From positions 4,917,255 through 4,981,254 of the forward strand of contig NZ_CP116887.1 in the NCBI RefSeq assembly GCF_028421645.1: 64,000 nucleotides of DNA, read 5' to 3'. Position numbers and translations under genes: made by a program. The notes under the pieces are model-generated. The model had not been told where the DNA came from, made no database searches, and worked only from the letters and a program-made list of their open reading frames with translations. This stretch comes from Aneurinibacillus sp. Ricciae_BoGa-3 (GTDB lineage Bacteria > Bacillota > Bacilli > Aneurinibacillales > Aneurinibacillaceae). Shown here in pieces: positions 9,015 through 18,079 of this stretch (position 1 is the first letter of the stretch; each line of letters opens with the position of its first letter).

Positions 9015-11357
9015 TTAACTTTGCAAGTGATAGGTGTCCGCGGAGACGCCAGCGATAAACGGGCTCATTTCACCAAGGAAAAAAATGTGCAGTTCGTGCA
9101 TCGCCCTTGTACAGGCCGTATAGAATAGCCTGCGTTCATTTTCCCTTCCGTATTGTTCCAGTGAACCATTGTAAATGATCACGGCATCAAACTCGACGCC
9201 TTTGGCCAGGTAAGAAGGGATCACCAGTACACCGGACTCGAACGATGCGGTTTCCTTTTTGATAAGGCGCAGCGGCACTTCGTTCCTGAGGGCATCGTAG
9301 GCTTCCTCACTTTCCTGAGCCGTTTTGCAAATAACAGCAACCGTTTCGTGGCCAGCAGCCTGGAGTTCCCTGATCTTTCCGCTAATAAACTGAGCAAGGT
9401 GGGGTTTGTCTGCGGCCTGTTTAACCACGGGCTTACTACCTTCACGGTTAAAAGGTTCAATCTCTTCCCCACCTTCAATCATGCTGCTTGTAAACTCAAT
9501 AATTTGGCGCGTAGAACGATAGCTTCGCTTTAATACGATGGTCTCAGCCTGTTCGGCTTCATATAAGGAAGCCAGGGCCGAAAACGCTTCGCCCGAGCCG
9601 ACATGCGCAAAGATAGCCTGGTTCAAATCACCAAGCACAGTCATCTTGGCCCGTGGAAACAACCGCTTAATAAAAGCAAACTGAAAAGGGGAGTAATCCT
9701 GCGCCTCATCGATAAATACATGGCGAATAGAAGTATTGGTCTCAAAACCCTCGATTCGCTCCTTCAGGTAAAGATAAGGCACTGCATCTTCGTAAGCCAG
9801 TTCAGAACGCTCAAGCCTATCCAATGTCTGTGAGCAAATACCGGGCCAATTCCCAGAGGCCGGCGCTCCATCAAAACGGGCTATGTAGGCCGGTTCTGCA
9901 AATAACCGCCGGTATATAGCCGGAATATCTACAAACCCGAGCCTTTTAATACGTGCCCGGATTGGCTTCAAACGCTCCTGCACAACAACAGAAGCCAGCA
10001 GTTCCTTTTCCCGGTCAAAGTCGTTGAACGTATCCTCTGTGTATTGTTTTTTGCGGCGCAGTTTCTGGTACGCGCGCGCATACGTCTCCGTATCAAGCAA
10101 TTCGATTTCATCTTCAACCCATTTTTTCTTTCGTTCCCTGCGCGCCTGCTCCTTTAATTCCTTCAGAAGCCATTCGCTTAGCAGCTTCATGCGGTTCGGG
10201 ATTGGCAGGGATTGCTCCATACGGTAGAATTGCCCGGCTATATCTGCAGCAGAAAACAGGATCTGGCCGCGGAATTTCACATCTTTGAATACCATTCCTC
10301 CCCGTCCCAGAGCCGCAGCATATTGCTCAATAACGTGCATGAAATCCGCAGTTGCCTTATAGCGGATTCCCTCGATACGATCTATATAACCTGGTTGGTC
10401 CATAGCCGTAAGCGTGTATTCCATCTGCGTAAACGGGTCTTCAAGCCGAAAATTTTTACCAAGCCGCCGCTCCAGATATTCCTGGAACGTTGCCTGCTGC
10501 ATGTTTTCCTCACCCAGCTCCGGCAGAACTGTCGAAACGTAACTGTTGAACATTGGATTAGGCGAGAAGAGGACAATATTTTCAGCTCGCAGCATGCCGC
10601 GATAGCGGTAAAGCAGGTAGGCCACACGCTGCAGAGCTGCAGACGTTTTGCCACTCCCAGCAGCTCCCTGCACGACAAGCAGATGGCTTTTTTCGTTTCG
10701 AATAATTTGGTTTTGCTCTTTCTGAATGGTCGCGACAATGCTTTTCATCTGAGAATCTGCCTGTTTACCAAGTACCTGCTGCAGCAGCTCGTCGCCAACG
10801 GTGATGCCCGTGTCAAAAAGGCTACGAATACGACCATCGCGGATAACATACTGCCGCTTTAAATCAATGGTTCCCTTTATTGTGCCGCCAGGCGTTTCGT
10901 ACTGCGCCGGTCCCGGCGGGTAATCATAGTAAAGGCTTGATACAGGCGCTCTCCAATCATAAACAAGAAAGTTCTCTTCCGTCTCATCCATGAGTGAAGC
11001 GGTACCAAGGTAGATACGCTCAGTTTCATGCCTACCGGCCTCCACAAAATCGATTCGGCCAAAATAAGGTGACTGCCTCAGCCTTTTTAACGCCAGCAGC
11101 TGATTGCGCGCATGACGATGGCTGCGTTCCCTCTCGGACAGTACCTCCACCTGTTGTTTAATACTTGCATGCGTTTCCGCTAATTCGTACACATCCTCAA
11201 GATTAACGGTAACATCATCCCAAAAGTTCTTTCTTATTTGCACAATATCGAGCTTTGTCTCGCTGACATGCTGCTCCAGCTTATCGAGCCGCTGATCAAT
11301 AATGCCAATAACCCTGTCAACCCGCTGTTGCTCTTTCTGCCAATTCTGCTTCTCCAT
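9015..11357 (-). CDS. helD: RNA polymerase recycling motor HelD (UvrD-like superfamily 1 ATPase)
   Basis: 780 aa, close to the 774 aa of B. subtilis HelD. It binds RNA polymerase and releases stalled enzyme from DNA, using ATP. The N-terminal 60-80 residues are rich in Lys/Glu and heptad-like, as expected for the coiled-coil arm that enters the secondary channel. Walker A is GAAGSGKTSAALQ (about residue 230), Walker B is FIDEAQDYSPFQ, and later SF1 motifs are LKRSYRSTRQI, YLAKGVEFDAVIIY and LFYTACTRAMHEL. The order and spacing separate it from PcrA/UvrD. Start ATG 11357 after GGGAGGGG. Single gene with a likely promoter at 11434-11460 on the minus strand. Confidence 0.93.
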   Translation of the reverse strand: MEKQNWQKEQQRVDRVIGIIDQRLDKLEQHVSETKLDIVQIRKNFWDDVTVNLEDVYELAETHASIKQQVEVLSERERSHRHARNQLLALKRLRQSPYFGRIDFVEAGRHETERIYLGTASLMDETEENFLVYDWRAPVSSLYYDYPPGPAQYETPGGTIKGTIDLKRQYVIRDGRIRSLFDTGITVGDELLQQVLGKQADSQMKSIVATIQKEQNQIIRNEKSHLLVVQGAAGSGKTSAALQRVAYLLYRYRGMLRAENIVLFSPNPMFNSYVSTVLPELGEENMQQATFQEYLERRLGKNFRLEDPFTQMEYTLTAMDQPGYIDRIEGIRYKATADFMHVIEQYAAALGRGGMVFKDVKFRGQILFSAADIAGQFYRMEQSLPIPNRMKLLSEWLLKELKEQARRERKKKWVEDEIELLDTETYARAYQKLRRKKQYTEDTFNDFDREKELLASVVVQERLKPIRARIKRLGFVDIPAIYRRLFAEPAYIARFDGAPASGNWPGICSQTLDRLERSELAYEDAVPYLYLKERIEGFETNTSIRHVFIDEAQDYSPFQFAFIKRLFPRAKMTVLGDLNQAIFAHVGSGEAFSALASLYEAEQAETIVLKRSYRSTRQIIEFTSSMIEGGEEIEPFNREGSKPVVKQAADKPHLAQFISGKIRELQAAGHETVAVICKTAQESEEAYDALRNEVPLRLIKKETASFESGVLVIPSYLAKGVEFDAVIIYNGSLEQYGRENERRLFYTACTRAMHELHIFFLGEMSPFIAGVSADTYHLQS

Positions 11358-11406
11358 ATCCCTGCCCCTCCCTTTACTTAAAAACCTGGCTGCTGCCAGA
11401 AAAGAT

Positions 11407-11435
11407 TTGACAGACCGGATTCATTGTGTTATTAT
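11407..11435 (+). promoter_or_regulatory. plus-strand promoter-like sequence with no gene downstream
   Basis: Consensus TTGACA (11407-11412), a 17-base spacer, and TATTAT (11430-11435), pointing right. There is no plus-strand gene before the terminator at 11541. Confidence 0.5.
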
Positions 11436-11460
11436 TATAATGGATAATTATTTTTATCAA
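11434..11460 (-). promoter_or_regulatory. possible sigma-A promoter of helD
   Basis: On the minus strand TTGATA (11455-11460) and TATAAT (11434-11439) are 15 bases apart, about 75 bp before the helD start. The spacing is short for sigma-A, so confidence is limited. Confidence 0.45.
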
Positions 11461-11573
11461 CATTAAAAAGCGGATGTTTTTTCAGTTTAGCATAGAATAC
11501 TGTGAAATTCAATGGAAGCTACGCCATACATATCGTACACAAAACGGAGACGCTCATGTAACGTCTCCGTTTT
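11441..11573 (+). ncRNA. candidate small RNA between helD and the ABC exporter
   Basis: A promoter-like TTGACA-17-TATTAT at 11407-11435 and a strong intrinsic terminator at 11541-11580 read in the same (plus) direction and bracket about 130 bases with no reading frame. Both neighbours are on the minus strand, so neither uses this polarity. The call rests only on this promoter-terminator pairing and is tentative. Confidence 0.3.
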
Positions 11574-11580
11574 TTATTTT
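11541..11580 (+). terminator. strong Rho-independent terminator, best oriented on the plus strand
   Basis: Perfect 12-bp stem AAAACGGAGACG (11541-11552) with 11562-11573, 9-base loop, then TTTATTTT on the plus strand. On the minus strand the stem also ends in TTTT, so it can stop the ABC exporter operon as well. Confidence 0.85.
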
Positions 11581-11625
11581 TACCCCATCTGACACTAAAA
11601 AACAACCGGGAAGGCCAATCAATAT

Positions 11626-13512
11626 TTAATCCAGGACACCCTCTATGTTTTTAAACTGGTTCATAAACATGCGATAATACAGCCCTTGCTGCTGAATGAG
11701 GGCAGCATGGTTCCCTTCTTCTGCGATGTGCCCGCGATCGATAACCATAATGGTATCTGCATCCCGAATCGTGTTGAGCCTGTGGGCAATGATAAAGCTG
11801 GTCCGCCCCTGCATAATGTTTAACAAAGCTTCCTGTATGTGAAGCTCGGTACGGGTATCGATGCTGCTGGTGGCTTCATCCAAAATAAGTATGGAGGGCT
11901 TAGCCAGAATAACCCGTGCAATGGCCAACAGCTGTCTCTGACCCTGACTTAAGTTTCCCCCGTTTTCTGAAAGTACGGTGTCATATTGATCAGGCAGACG
12001 CCCAATAAACACGCTGGCGTTTGCCATTCCCGCCGCTGTCTCCACCTCTTCATCTGTAGCATCCGGCTTGCCGTATTTTATATTCTCTCTAATTGTTCCC
12101 GAGAATAAATACGTATCCTGCAGCACAATACCGAAGCACTTCCTTACACTGTCCCTTGTGTATTCCCGAATGTCCCTGCCATCGATTAAAATCCTTCCCC
12201 CGGTTACATCATAGAAGCGTGTTATTAAGTTGACGATCGTTGTTTTACCGGCTCCTGTAGGGCCAACAAGCGCTGTACTGCTGCCTTTTTCCGCATGAAA
12301 ACTTACATTTTTTAATATAGGCACATCCGGTCTATACCCAAAACTAACCTTATCAAATGCGACATCACCCCGGGGATTTTCCAGTACGATTGCACCCGGC
12401 AAATCCGCAGGTTCCTCGCGCTCATCCATAATCTCAAACACCCGCTCCGCGCCGGCTACTCCCGATTGAAGGACATTAAAAATATTGGCCAGATCATTCA
12501 AAGGCCGGACGAATTGCCTGGAGTAGCTTAAAAAACTTGCAATAATGCCAACTGTAATGAGGCTTTTCACAGCTAGAATACCGCCCACAATTGCTACTGC
12601 GGCGAAGCCAATATTGTTGATGGCATTCATAAGCGGCATGAGAAAGCCTGACCAGATTTGCGCCTTCAATCCTACGTCACACAGCCGCGAATTGACTTCA
12701 TCAAACTCCGCGATTGCTTTTTCTTCATGATTAAACGCTTTAACAACCTGTATACCTGAAATGGTTTCTTCCACGTGGCTGTTCAGTCTGCCAAGCTGTA
12801 CCTGTTGTTCCTTGAATAAAGAACTTGTTTTTCTGGCGATGGTGCGGGTGAGCAGGAAAACGAGCGGTACGGTGATAAAACTCGCCAATGTGAGCGCAGG
12901 GCTTAGCCAGAGCATCATAATAAGCGAACCTGCTATCGCAATCAATCCCGACATTAACTGTGTGGTTGACTGAGATATCGTCGTACTGACATTATCAATA
13001 TCATTAGACAATCTGCTCATCAGTTCCCCGTGTGGATGTGTATCAAAAAAAGCAACAGGAAGCTTCTGGAGTTTTGCAAATAGCGCTTCTCTCAGCCTCA
13101 TCACAATTTGCTGGGAGACACCCGCCATCAGCCAGCCCTGCAGAAAGGTCAGCAGTCCATCGACAACATACGTCCCAACAAGGGTTAGAACGGCAATGCC
13201 CAGCACATTAAAGTTAACGAGGTGCCTGGGACCGGACATAGCATCAACGGAAATGCCAATTAAATAAGGCCCTAGAAGCGTAATCACCGAATCAACCACG
13301 ATAAAAAGGAAGATAACCGTTAATAATGTTCTTTGTTCACCAAAGTATGACCATAACCTTTTAAGCGTCCCTTTCAGATCCTTTGGTTTAACAATGGGTC
13401 CACCTCTGCGAAATGCGCCAAAGTTTCCCCCAGGCCTGCCCGGTCTATTGACGATGGAATAATCGCGTTGGGTTTTACTTTCTTCGTGCTGCTCATTCTG
13501 TTGGGACATCAT
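11626..13512 (-). CDS. ABC exporter, permease-ATPase half-transporter (YfiC-like, catalytic-site subunit)
   Basis: 628 aa: an N-terminal Gly/Arg-rich cytosolic stretch, six transmembrane helices (about residues 55-340), and a nucleotide-binding domain with Walker A GPTGAGKTT, signature LSQGQRQ (Q instead of the second G of LSGGQ), Walker B ILILDEATSSID and switch His AHRLNTI. The catalytic Glu of Walker B is present. It overlaps the preceding gene by 20 bp, and the pair resembles the heterodimeric YfiBC/BmrCD-type drug exporters. Substrate unknown. Start MM at 13512, ribosome site GGGAGGTGG. Confidence 0.9.
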   Translation of the reverse strand: MMSQQNEQHEESKTQRDYSIVNRPGRPGGNFGAFRRGGPIVKPKDLKGTLKRLWSYFGEQRTLLTVIFLFIVVDSVITLLGPYLIGISVDAMSGPRHLVNFNVLGIAVLTLVGTYVVDGLLTFLQGWLMAGVSQQIVMRLREALFAKLQKLPVAFFDTHPHGELMSRLSNDIDNVSTTISQSTTQLMSGLIAIAGSLIMMLWLSPALTLASFITVPLVFLLTRTIARKTSSLFKEQQVQLGRLNSHVEETISGIQVVKAFNHEEKAIAEFDEVNSRLCDVGLKAQIWSGFLMPLMNAINNIGFAAVAIVGGILAVKSLITVGIIASFLSYSRQFVRPLNDLANIFNVLQSGVAGAERVFEIMDEREEPADLPGAIVLENPRGDVAFDKVSFGYRPDVPILKNVSFHAEKGSSTALVGPTGAGKTTIVNLITRFYDVTGGRILIDGRDIREYTRDSVRKCFGIVLQDTYLFSGTIRENIKYGKPDATDEEVETAAGMANASVFIGRLPDQYDTVLSENGGNLSQGQRQLLAIARVILAKPSILILDEATSSIDTRTELHIQEALLNIMQGRTSFIIAHRLNTIRDADTIMVIDRGHIAEEGNHAALIQQQGLYYRMFMNQFKNIEGVLD

Positions 13513-15238
13513 GCGCCACCTCCCTGCCTAACTGTGACTGAAATATCTCCCGATAAACCTCACACGATTTCATTAGTTCCGCATGTCTGCCTATGCTAAC
13601 GATTTCACCGTTATCGAGTACAACAATTTTATCCGCGTCCATCACAGATGTAATTCGCTGGGCAATAACGAGACAGGTAAGACCTCTCGCATAGGTCTTT
13701 AGCGACTCTTTTATTCTGGATTCCGTGGCCGCATCAACCGCACTCGTTGCATCATCTAGGATTAGAATTTCGGGTTGTCTTATGAGTGCCCTGGCGATAG
13801 ATATACGCTGCTTCTGTCCCCCTGATAAGTTCACGCCCCCCTGTCCGAGTCTCGTGTTATACCCCTCCGGAAAGGAAGAGATAAAATCGTGGGCTTGCGC
13901 AACCCTCGCCGCCTCCTCAATTTCGTCTTGCGTGGCATTATCCTTTCCCCACCTGAGGTTATCCAGTATCGTGCCGGTAAACAGTATGCTTTTCTGGGGA
14001 ACGATCGCTATTTTCTCTCGTAGCTTCTTCGGATCTGTTTTTGTCACATCTTGCCCATCTACTTTTACACAGCCTGATGCCGCATCATAGAAACGGGGGA
14101 TGAGGCTTACCAGACTGCTTTTGCCTGATCCTGTAGAGCCAATTATGCCAACCGTTTCGCCCGGCATACAGGTCAGCGTAACATCCTTAATGATCGGTTC
14201 GCCTGCTCCCCTCTCAAAGGAGAAGGATACGTGCTCAAAGTCTATCCTTCCTTTTATCTCCTTACATCCCACAAATTCATTGCCCCATGTCATATAGTTT
14301 TGCACCGCAAAGACTTCATCGATGCGGCCGGCAGACGCCTTCGCTCTGACAAACATATTGAAAACCATCGAAATCAACATCAGAGAGAAAAGGATCTGCG
14401 TCATATAGTTGATAAACGCGATAATATGCCCGACCTGCATCTGCCCCGTGCTCACGCCCAGCCCTCCAAGCCAGAGAACCGCGATAATACCGAAATTAAC
14501 GGTAAGCGCGATTCCAGGGCTAAACACAGCCATTACCCGCATGGCTGTGGTGGATTTTAATTGAAACTCTTTATTGGCTTCATTAAATTTGTCTACTTCA
14601 TAATCAAACCGGTTGAAGGCTTTTACGACTCTCACCCCGGACAAATACTCTCTCATTGCGCGGTTCACCCGGTCAAGCGCCTTCTGGACATTGATAAAGA
14701 AAGGGAAGCCAATTCGCATATTGCCGATAATTAATAAGCCAACAATCGGAACAACTATGGCAAGCACGACCGCTAAATGGGGATTTAAACGGATAGCCAT
14801 AATCAGGCTGCCTGCGCATAATAGCGGAGCTTTCACAAACACCCGCATAAGGCCGTTCACAAACATTTGCACCTGTGACACGTCATTTGTCAGCCTTGTG
14901 ATCAGAGAAGCCCTGTCAAATCTATCAATATCTTTGAATGAAAGCGTTTGTGTCTTTCTGTACAGGTCTGCGCGTAAGCCGGCCCCAAAATTTTGTGATA
15001 CATTACTTGAGATGACGTTACGTATCGATGCCGCAGTCGCGCCTACCGCTGTAATAAACAGCATAAGCCCTCCCATGCGCAGCACATAATCCATCTTCCC
15101 GCCGGCCACGCCGATATCGACGATTTTGGACATGATGGTTGGCTGCATCAGATCGCACAGTGTCTCTATCGTTAAGAAAACAACAGCAAGGCAGAATAGC
15201 CTACCGTATGTTTGTATGTATTTTTTAAAAAAGCCCAT
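13493..15238 (-). CDS. ABC exporter, permease-ATPase half-transporter (YfiB-like, degenerate-site subunit)
   Basis: 581 aa with six N-terminal transmembrane helices and an ATPase domain: Walker A GSTGSGKSS, perfect signature LSGGQKQR, Walker B ILILDDATSAVD, and Gln in AQRITSV where the switch His is expected. Asp replaces the catalytic Glu and Gln replaces the His, the usual pattern for the degenerate site of heterodimeric exporters, so it should work only with the partner at 11626. First gene of the pair. Start ATG 15238 after a near-perfect GGAGGTGATC. Confidence 0.9.
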   Translation of the reverse strand: MGFFKKYIQTYGRLFCLAVVFLTIETLCDLMQPTIMSKIVDIGVAGGKMDYVLRMGGLMLFITAVGATAASIRNVISSNVSQNFGAGLRADLYRKTQTLSFKDIDRFDRASLITRLTNDVSQVQMFVNGLMRVFVKAPLLCAGSLIMAIRLNPHLAVVLAIVVPIVGLLIIGNMRIGFPFFINVQKALDRVNRAMREYLSGVRVVKAFNRFDYEVDKFNEANKEFQLKSTTAMRVMAVFSPGIALTVNFGIIAVLWLGGLGVSTGQMQVGHIIAFINYMTQILFSLMLISMVFNMFVRAKASAGRIDEVFAVQNYMTWGNEFVGCKEIKGRIDFEHVSFSFERGAGEPIIKDVTLTCMPGETVGIIGSTGSGKSSLVSLIPRFYDAASGCVKVDGQDVTKTDPKKLREKIAIVPQKSILFTGTILDNLRWGKDNATQDEIEEAARVAQAHDFISSFPEGYNTRLGQGGVNLSGGQKQRISIARALIRQPEILILDDATSAVDAATESRIKESLKTYARGLTCLVIAQRITSVMDADKIVVLDNGEIVSIGRHAELMKSCEVYREIFQSQLGREVAHDVPTE

Positions 15239-15521
15239 ATGGGATCACCTCCCCGGTCCGTGTTATCCTCATCTTCCTCCTCCCATTTTACTTCAATATG
15301 GTTCCGGCAGCTTCAAAAATAATGCTGGAAGTGTTTTAAGTAGTTAACTCGCCTCACATTTTACTATCCGTTCACATATGTCAACATAATTAAAAATTGA
15401 ACAAATTATTCATAAATGCCGCAAAAAAGCAGCTTCCATTTAATTCAATTATGTGTAGAATAAATACATAACGATTTACTGGATCTTTATACCTAGTTAT
15501 CTGGGAAGGGGACTTTATCTA

Positions 15522-15779
15522 ATGTGCCAGCTACAACGACGTCATTTAAAAGAACCACAGCTTGTTTCCTTGAATGAGAACGTCATTGTTGAATGGTCAC
15601 ATATGGAAACTCATTCTGTAATTGGTGTAGATGCGTTACTTATTATTGTAGAAGAATTGCGGATACAATTAACACAGTTAGTCATTAAGAAGGGAACCTT
15701 TTTAGATGAGGAAGTTGTACAGCTAAGCCAGCATTTAGACAAATATGTCTTACTTATTCAACAACTTCAAAGTATTTAG
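15522..15779 (+). CDS. Spo0E-like aspartyl-phosphate phosphatase family protein
   Basis: 85 aa. The C-terminal half fits the Spo0E family: two short helices with IVEELRIQLTQLVIKKG and then LDEEVVQLSQHLDKYV. The family signature SQxLD, which places Ser and Asp in the phosphatase site, is present as SQHLD. Known members (Spo0E, YisI, YnzD) remove phosphate from Spo0A~P and delay sporulation. The N-terminal 35 residues are an extension not seen in the shortest members. Start ATG after AAGGGGAC. It lies alone, diverging from the ABC exporter. Confidence 0.82.
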   Translation: MCQLQRRHLKEPQLVSLNENVIVEWSHMETHSVIGVDALLIIVEELRIQLTQLVIKKGTFLDEEVVQLSQHLDKYVLLIQQLQSI

Positions 15780-15913
15780 CCCTTCCCTTTATGCCTCTGG
15801 CTTTGCAGGCTTCCCCGTTATCCACACATTTTTTTCATTATCCGCTTTAGTACAATTGCTTGCATCTACCCTGACATACCATGGTGTAGATACTTGCAAA
15901 TGGAGATGAAAAA

Positions 15914-16783
15914 ATGTCACTTCGACCAAACAACCAATACATGAGCAGGACAAAAATTGATGTGCTAATACCCGCTATTGAGAAGGACTTAAAGGTTCTC
16001 CCTTTTGTGATTGATGGCGTAAGAAAACATGTAAAACACCCAATTGGCGATATCCTGATCGTTTCCCCTAACAGTGTAAAAATAAAACAGCTATGCAAGC
16101 AAAAGAACTGCAAGTTTATAAATGAAAACTTCGTCCTTCCGATTACGAAAAAACATATTAACTACCGCACAAATAGGTGGAATCGATCTGGCTGGCTTTT
16201 TCAGCAATTTTTAAAGCTAAGCGGCGATAAATTATGTTCCCAGAAGTTTTATCTGGTTATCGATGCTGACACAGTGCTCACTCGCCCTCATGTATTCAGA
16301 CAAAATGAGAAGACCGTGTTTTACTGCAGGGGTTGGAGCCGGCCTGAGTATTTCAAAACATACAGAAAACTGCTGGGTAGAAATAAAACCTCAAGCCGCT
16401 CATTTGTTACCCACTACATGCTATTTGAAAAAGCAAAAGTTGCTAAGCTGAAAAAGGCTATTGAAACGAGGCACAAAACAACTTGGTTTGGGGCCATTCT
16501 CCGAAACATTGACAGATCAAAACAAATTACCTTCTCCGAATTTGAAACGTATGGAAACTTTCTTCATGCCAATTTTCCTGGCCAGCTTATTTTAAAAAGG
16601 GCACTAAACAAGGCAATAAGCAAGCGCGGTATCAAGTTATCACTAGCCAACCTGGAAAAAGCAGCAGGCTATGCAAGATCGGTATCTTTACATGAACGCA
16701 GAGTTTATTTTAAGAGGGTTAACGTTACAAAGAAAACGAATGTCAAGACAAAGGCTATTGTGAAGAAGGGTATAAGGAGATGA
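15914..16783 (+). CDS. DUF6492-like putative glycosyltransferase
   Basis: 289 aa, soluble and basic. The N-terminal KIDVLIPAIEKDLKVLPFVI looks like the first strand and helix of a GT-A fold, and YLVIDADTVL supplies a D-x-D motif for a metal-nucleotide sugar. SWxHYML-type residues follow (FVTHYMLFEK). I recognise the overall pattern as DUF6492. The last 35 residues are very rich in Lys/Arg, which could hold the protein at the membrane. Overlaps the next gene by 4 bp (ATGA), so the two are co-translated. Lys- and AT-rich codon use differs from the neighbouring core genes, which hints at acquired DNA. Confidence 0.65.
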   Translation: MSLRPNNQYMSRTKIDVLIPAIEKDLKVLPFVIDGVRKHVKHPIGDILIVSPNSVKIKQLCKQKNCKFINENFVLPITKKHINYRTNRWNRSGWLFQQFLKLSGDKLCSQKFYLVIDADTVLTRPHVFRQNEKTVFYCRGWSRPEYFKTYRKLLGRNKTSSRSFVTHYMLFEKAKVAKLKKAIETRHKTTWFGAILRNIDRSKQITFSEFETYGNFLHANFPGQLILKRALNKAISKRGIKLSLANLEKAAGYARSVSLHERRVYFKRVNVTKKTNVKTKAIVKKGIRR

Positions 16784-17937
16784 CAAATTATCAAGTCATT
16801 TGGCAAGGCCCTATTCACAGAGCAAGTGGGATTGGGAAAGCGAGTAGAGAGTATGCTCTTGCATTAAGCAGGCAGGGTGTTAATGTGAAAGTACTCACCA
16901 ATATGAAAACACAACGAACGAATACAGCAGCACTGAACCCTTTAATAAAGAAGCCGTATGCTAGAAATAAACGCAAGGTTTTAATCTATCACCATTCCCC
17001 TAACACAATCAATATGCAAAAGGAAAGAAAGAGGTTTACGTATATCATCCTCAATACGGTTTGGGAAACGACAAAAATCCCCAATAACTGGTTTCCAAAC
17101 ATAAATAAATTTGACGCCGTAATTGTGCCATCTCTGCAAAACAAGAACGCTTTGATCAACAGTGGTGTTAAAGTCCCCATCTATATTGTGCCGCACGGTG
17201 TTTACGCGAATCAGTTTAAGCCAGCGAATCCAAAGCTCTCTATAAAGAATACAGAGGGAAAGTTCGTATTTATTTCTGTGTTTGGCTTTCAACACCGCAA
17301 AAATCCCGAAACGCTGCTTAGGGCCTATTGGAAAGAATTTTCCCAAAAGGATAAAGTGATACTGGTCATCAAAACAAATGGTTACAGGCGGCACGAAACG
17401 CACAAATGGATAGAAAAACAAATTTCAGCTTACAAGAAACAACTGGGGTTTGGCGCCAGGACAGCTCCGATTGTTATACTTACAGGTTTTAAAAATCTAA
17501 ATCAGCTTAAAGGGCTATACACGCGTGGAAATGCATTTGTCCTGCCTACCAGGGGCGAAGGGGTAGGTTTGCCTTTTCTCGAATCACTGGCAAGCGGTGT
17601 TCCCGTTATCACCACCAGGTGGGGAGGACACATGGACTTCTTAACCAATAGAAACGCTTTTTTACTGGATTATAAGCTAAAAAGACCCGCAATTAGCATG
17701 AACAGCCGCCACGCTATATCACAAAAGTTTCGGTATCTGTTCGCGCAGAAAGGACAACTATGGGCGGAACCGGATATCCATAGCCTGAAGAAACAGATGC
17801 GATATGCTTATGCCCACCCCGGCGTTTGCAGAAAAAAGGGACAGCAAGGCAGAAAGGATATCCTCAAACTATCCTGGAACCGCGCTGGTATCACCATGAA
17901 AAAAGCGATAGAAAAGGTGATCCGGGAAAAAAGATAG
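16780..17937 (+). CDS. glycosyltransferase, GT4-like (group 1)
   Basis: 385 aa GT-B type enzyme. The C-terminal half has TRGEGVGLPFLESLASGVPV, which gives the E-x7-E motif that binds the nucleotide sugar; before it, FVFISVFGFQHRKNPETLLRAY is the typical start of the second Rossmann domain. N-terminal residues include IHRASGIGKASREYALAL, a glycine-rich loop. No membrane segment. Probably works with the DUF6492-like protein, since the start codon is inside the end of that gene. Acceptor unknown; a surface polysaccharide or glycoprotein is inference. Confidence 0.87.
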   Translation: MTNYQVIWQGPIHRASGIGKASREYALALSRQGVNVKVLTNMKTQRTNTAALNPLIKKPYARNKRKVLIYHHSPNTINMQKERKRFTYIILNTVWETTKIPNNWFPNINKFDAVIVPSLQNKNALINSGVKVPIYIVPHGVYANQFKPANPKLSIKNTEGKFVFISVFGFQHRKNPETLLRAYWKEFSQKDKVILVIKTNGYRRHETHKWIEKQISAYKKQLGFGARTAPIVILTGFKNLNQLKGLYTRGNAFVLPTRGEGVGLPFLESLASGVPVITTRWGGHMDFLTNRNAFLLDYKLKRPAISMNSRHAISQKFRYLFAQKGQLWAEPDIHSLKKQMRYAYAHPGVCRKKGQQGRKDILKLSWNRAGITMKKAIEKVIREKR

Positions 17938-17946
17938 CCCTCAACG

Positions 17947-18001
17947 TTTCCCTATAGTTGGCCAGCTGACGTTAATCCAATCCGTGCCAATTATAGGGAA
18001 A
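17947..18001. repeat. 16-bp inverted repeat after the glycosyltransferase pair
   Basis: TTTCCCTATAGTTGGC (17947-17962) and its near complement (17986-18001, one G-T pair) flank 23 bases. It starts 10 bases after the glycosyltransferase stop. There is no T-run behind it, so it is a weak terminator at best, and it may instead be a protein site or the end of an insertion. Confidence 0.6.
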
Positions 18002-18079
18002 AGCTTCTTTAGGCACTCTATGCCGGTTTGCTTTTAAAAAATAGAGTGTGGTATAGTTGAAAAAAAGGGAGGTATCGAT

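Noticed and set aside
10212..10862. 216-codon plus-strand frame
   Set aside because: Antisense to helD, which has all its motifs; low-complexity translation.
15820..15832. Single TTATCCACA in the spacer before 15914 as a DnaA regulatory site
   Set aside because: A lone box without neighbours; such boxes occur by chance. The same holds for the box at 61027.
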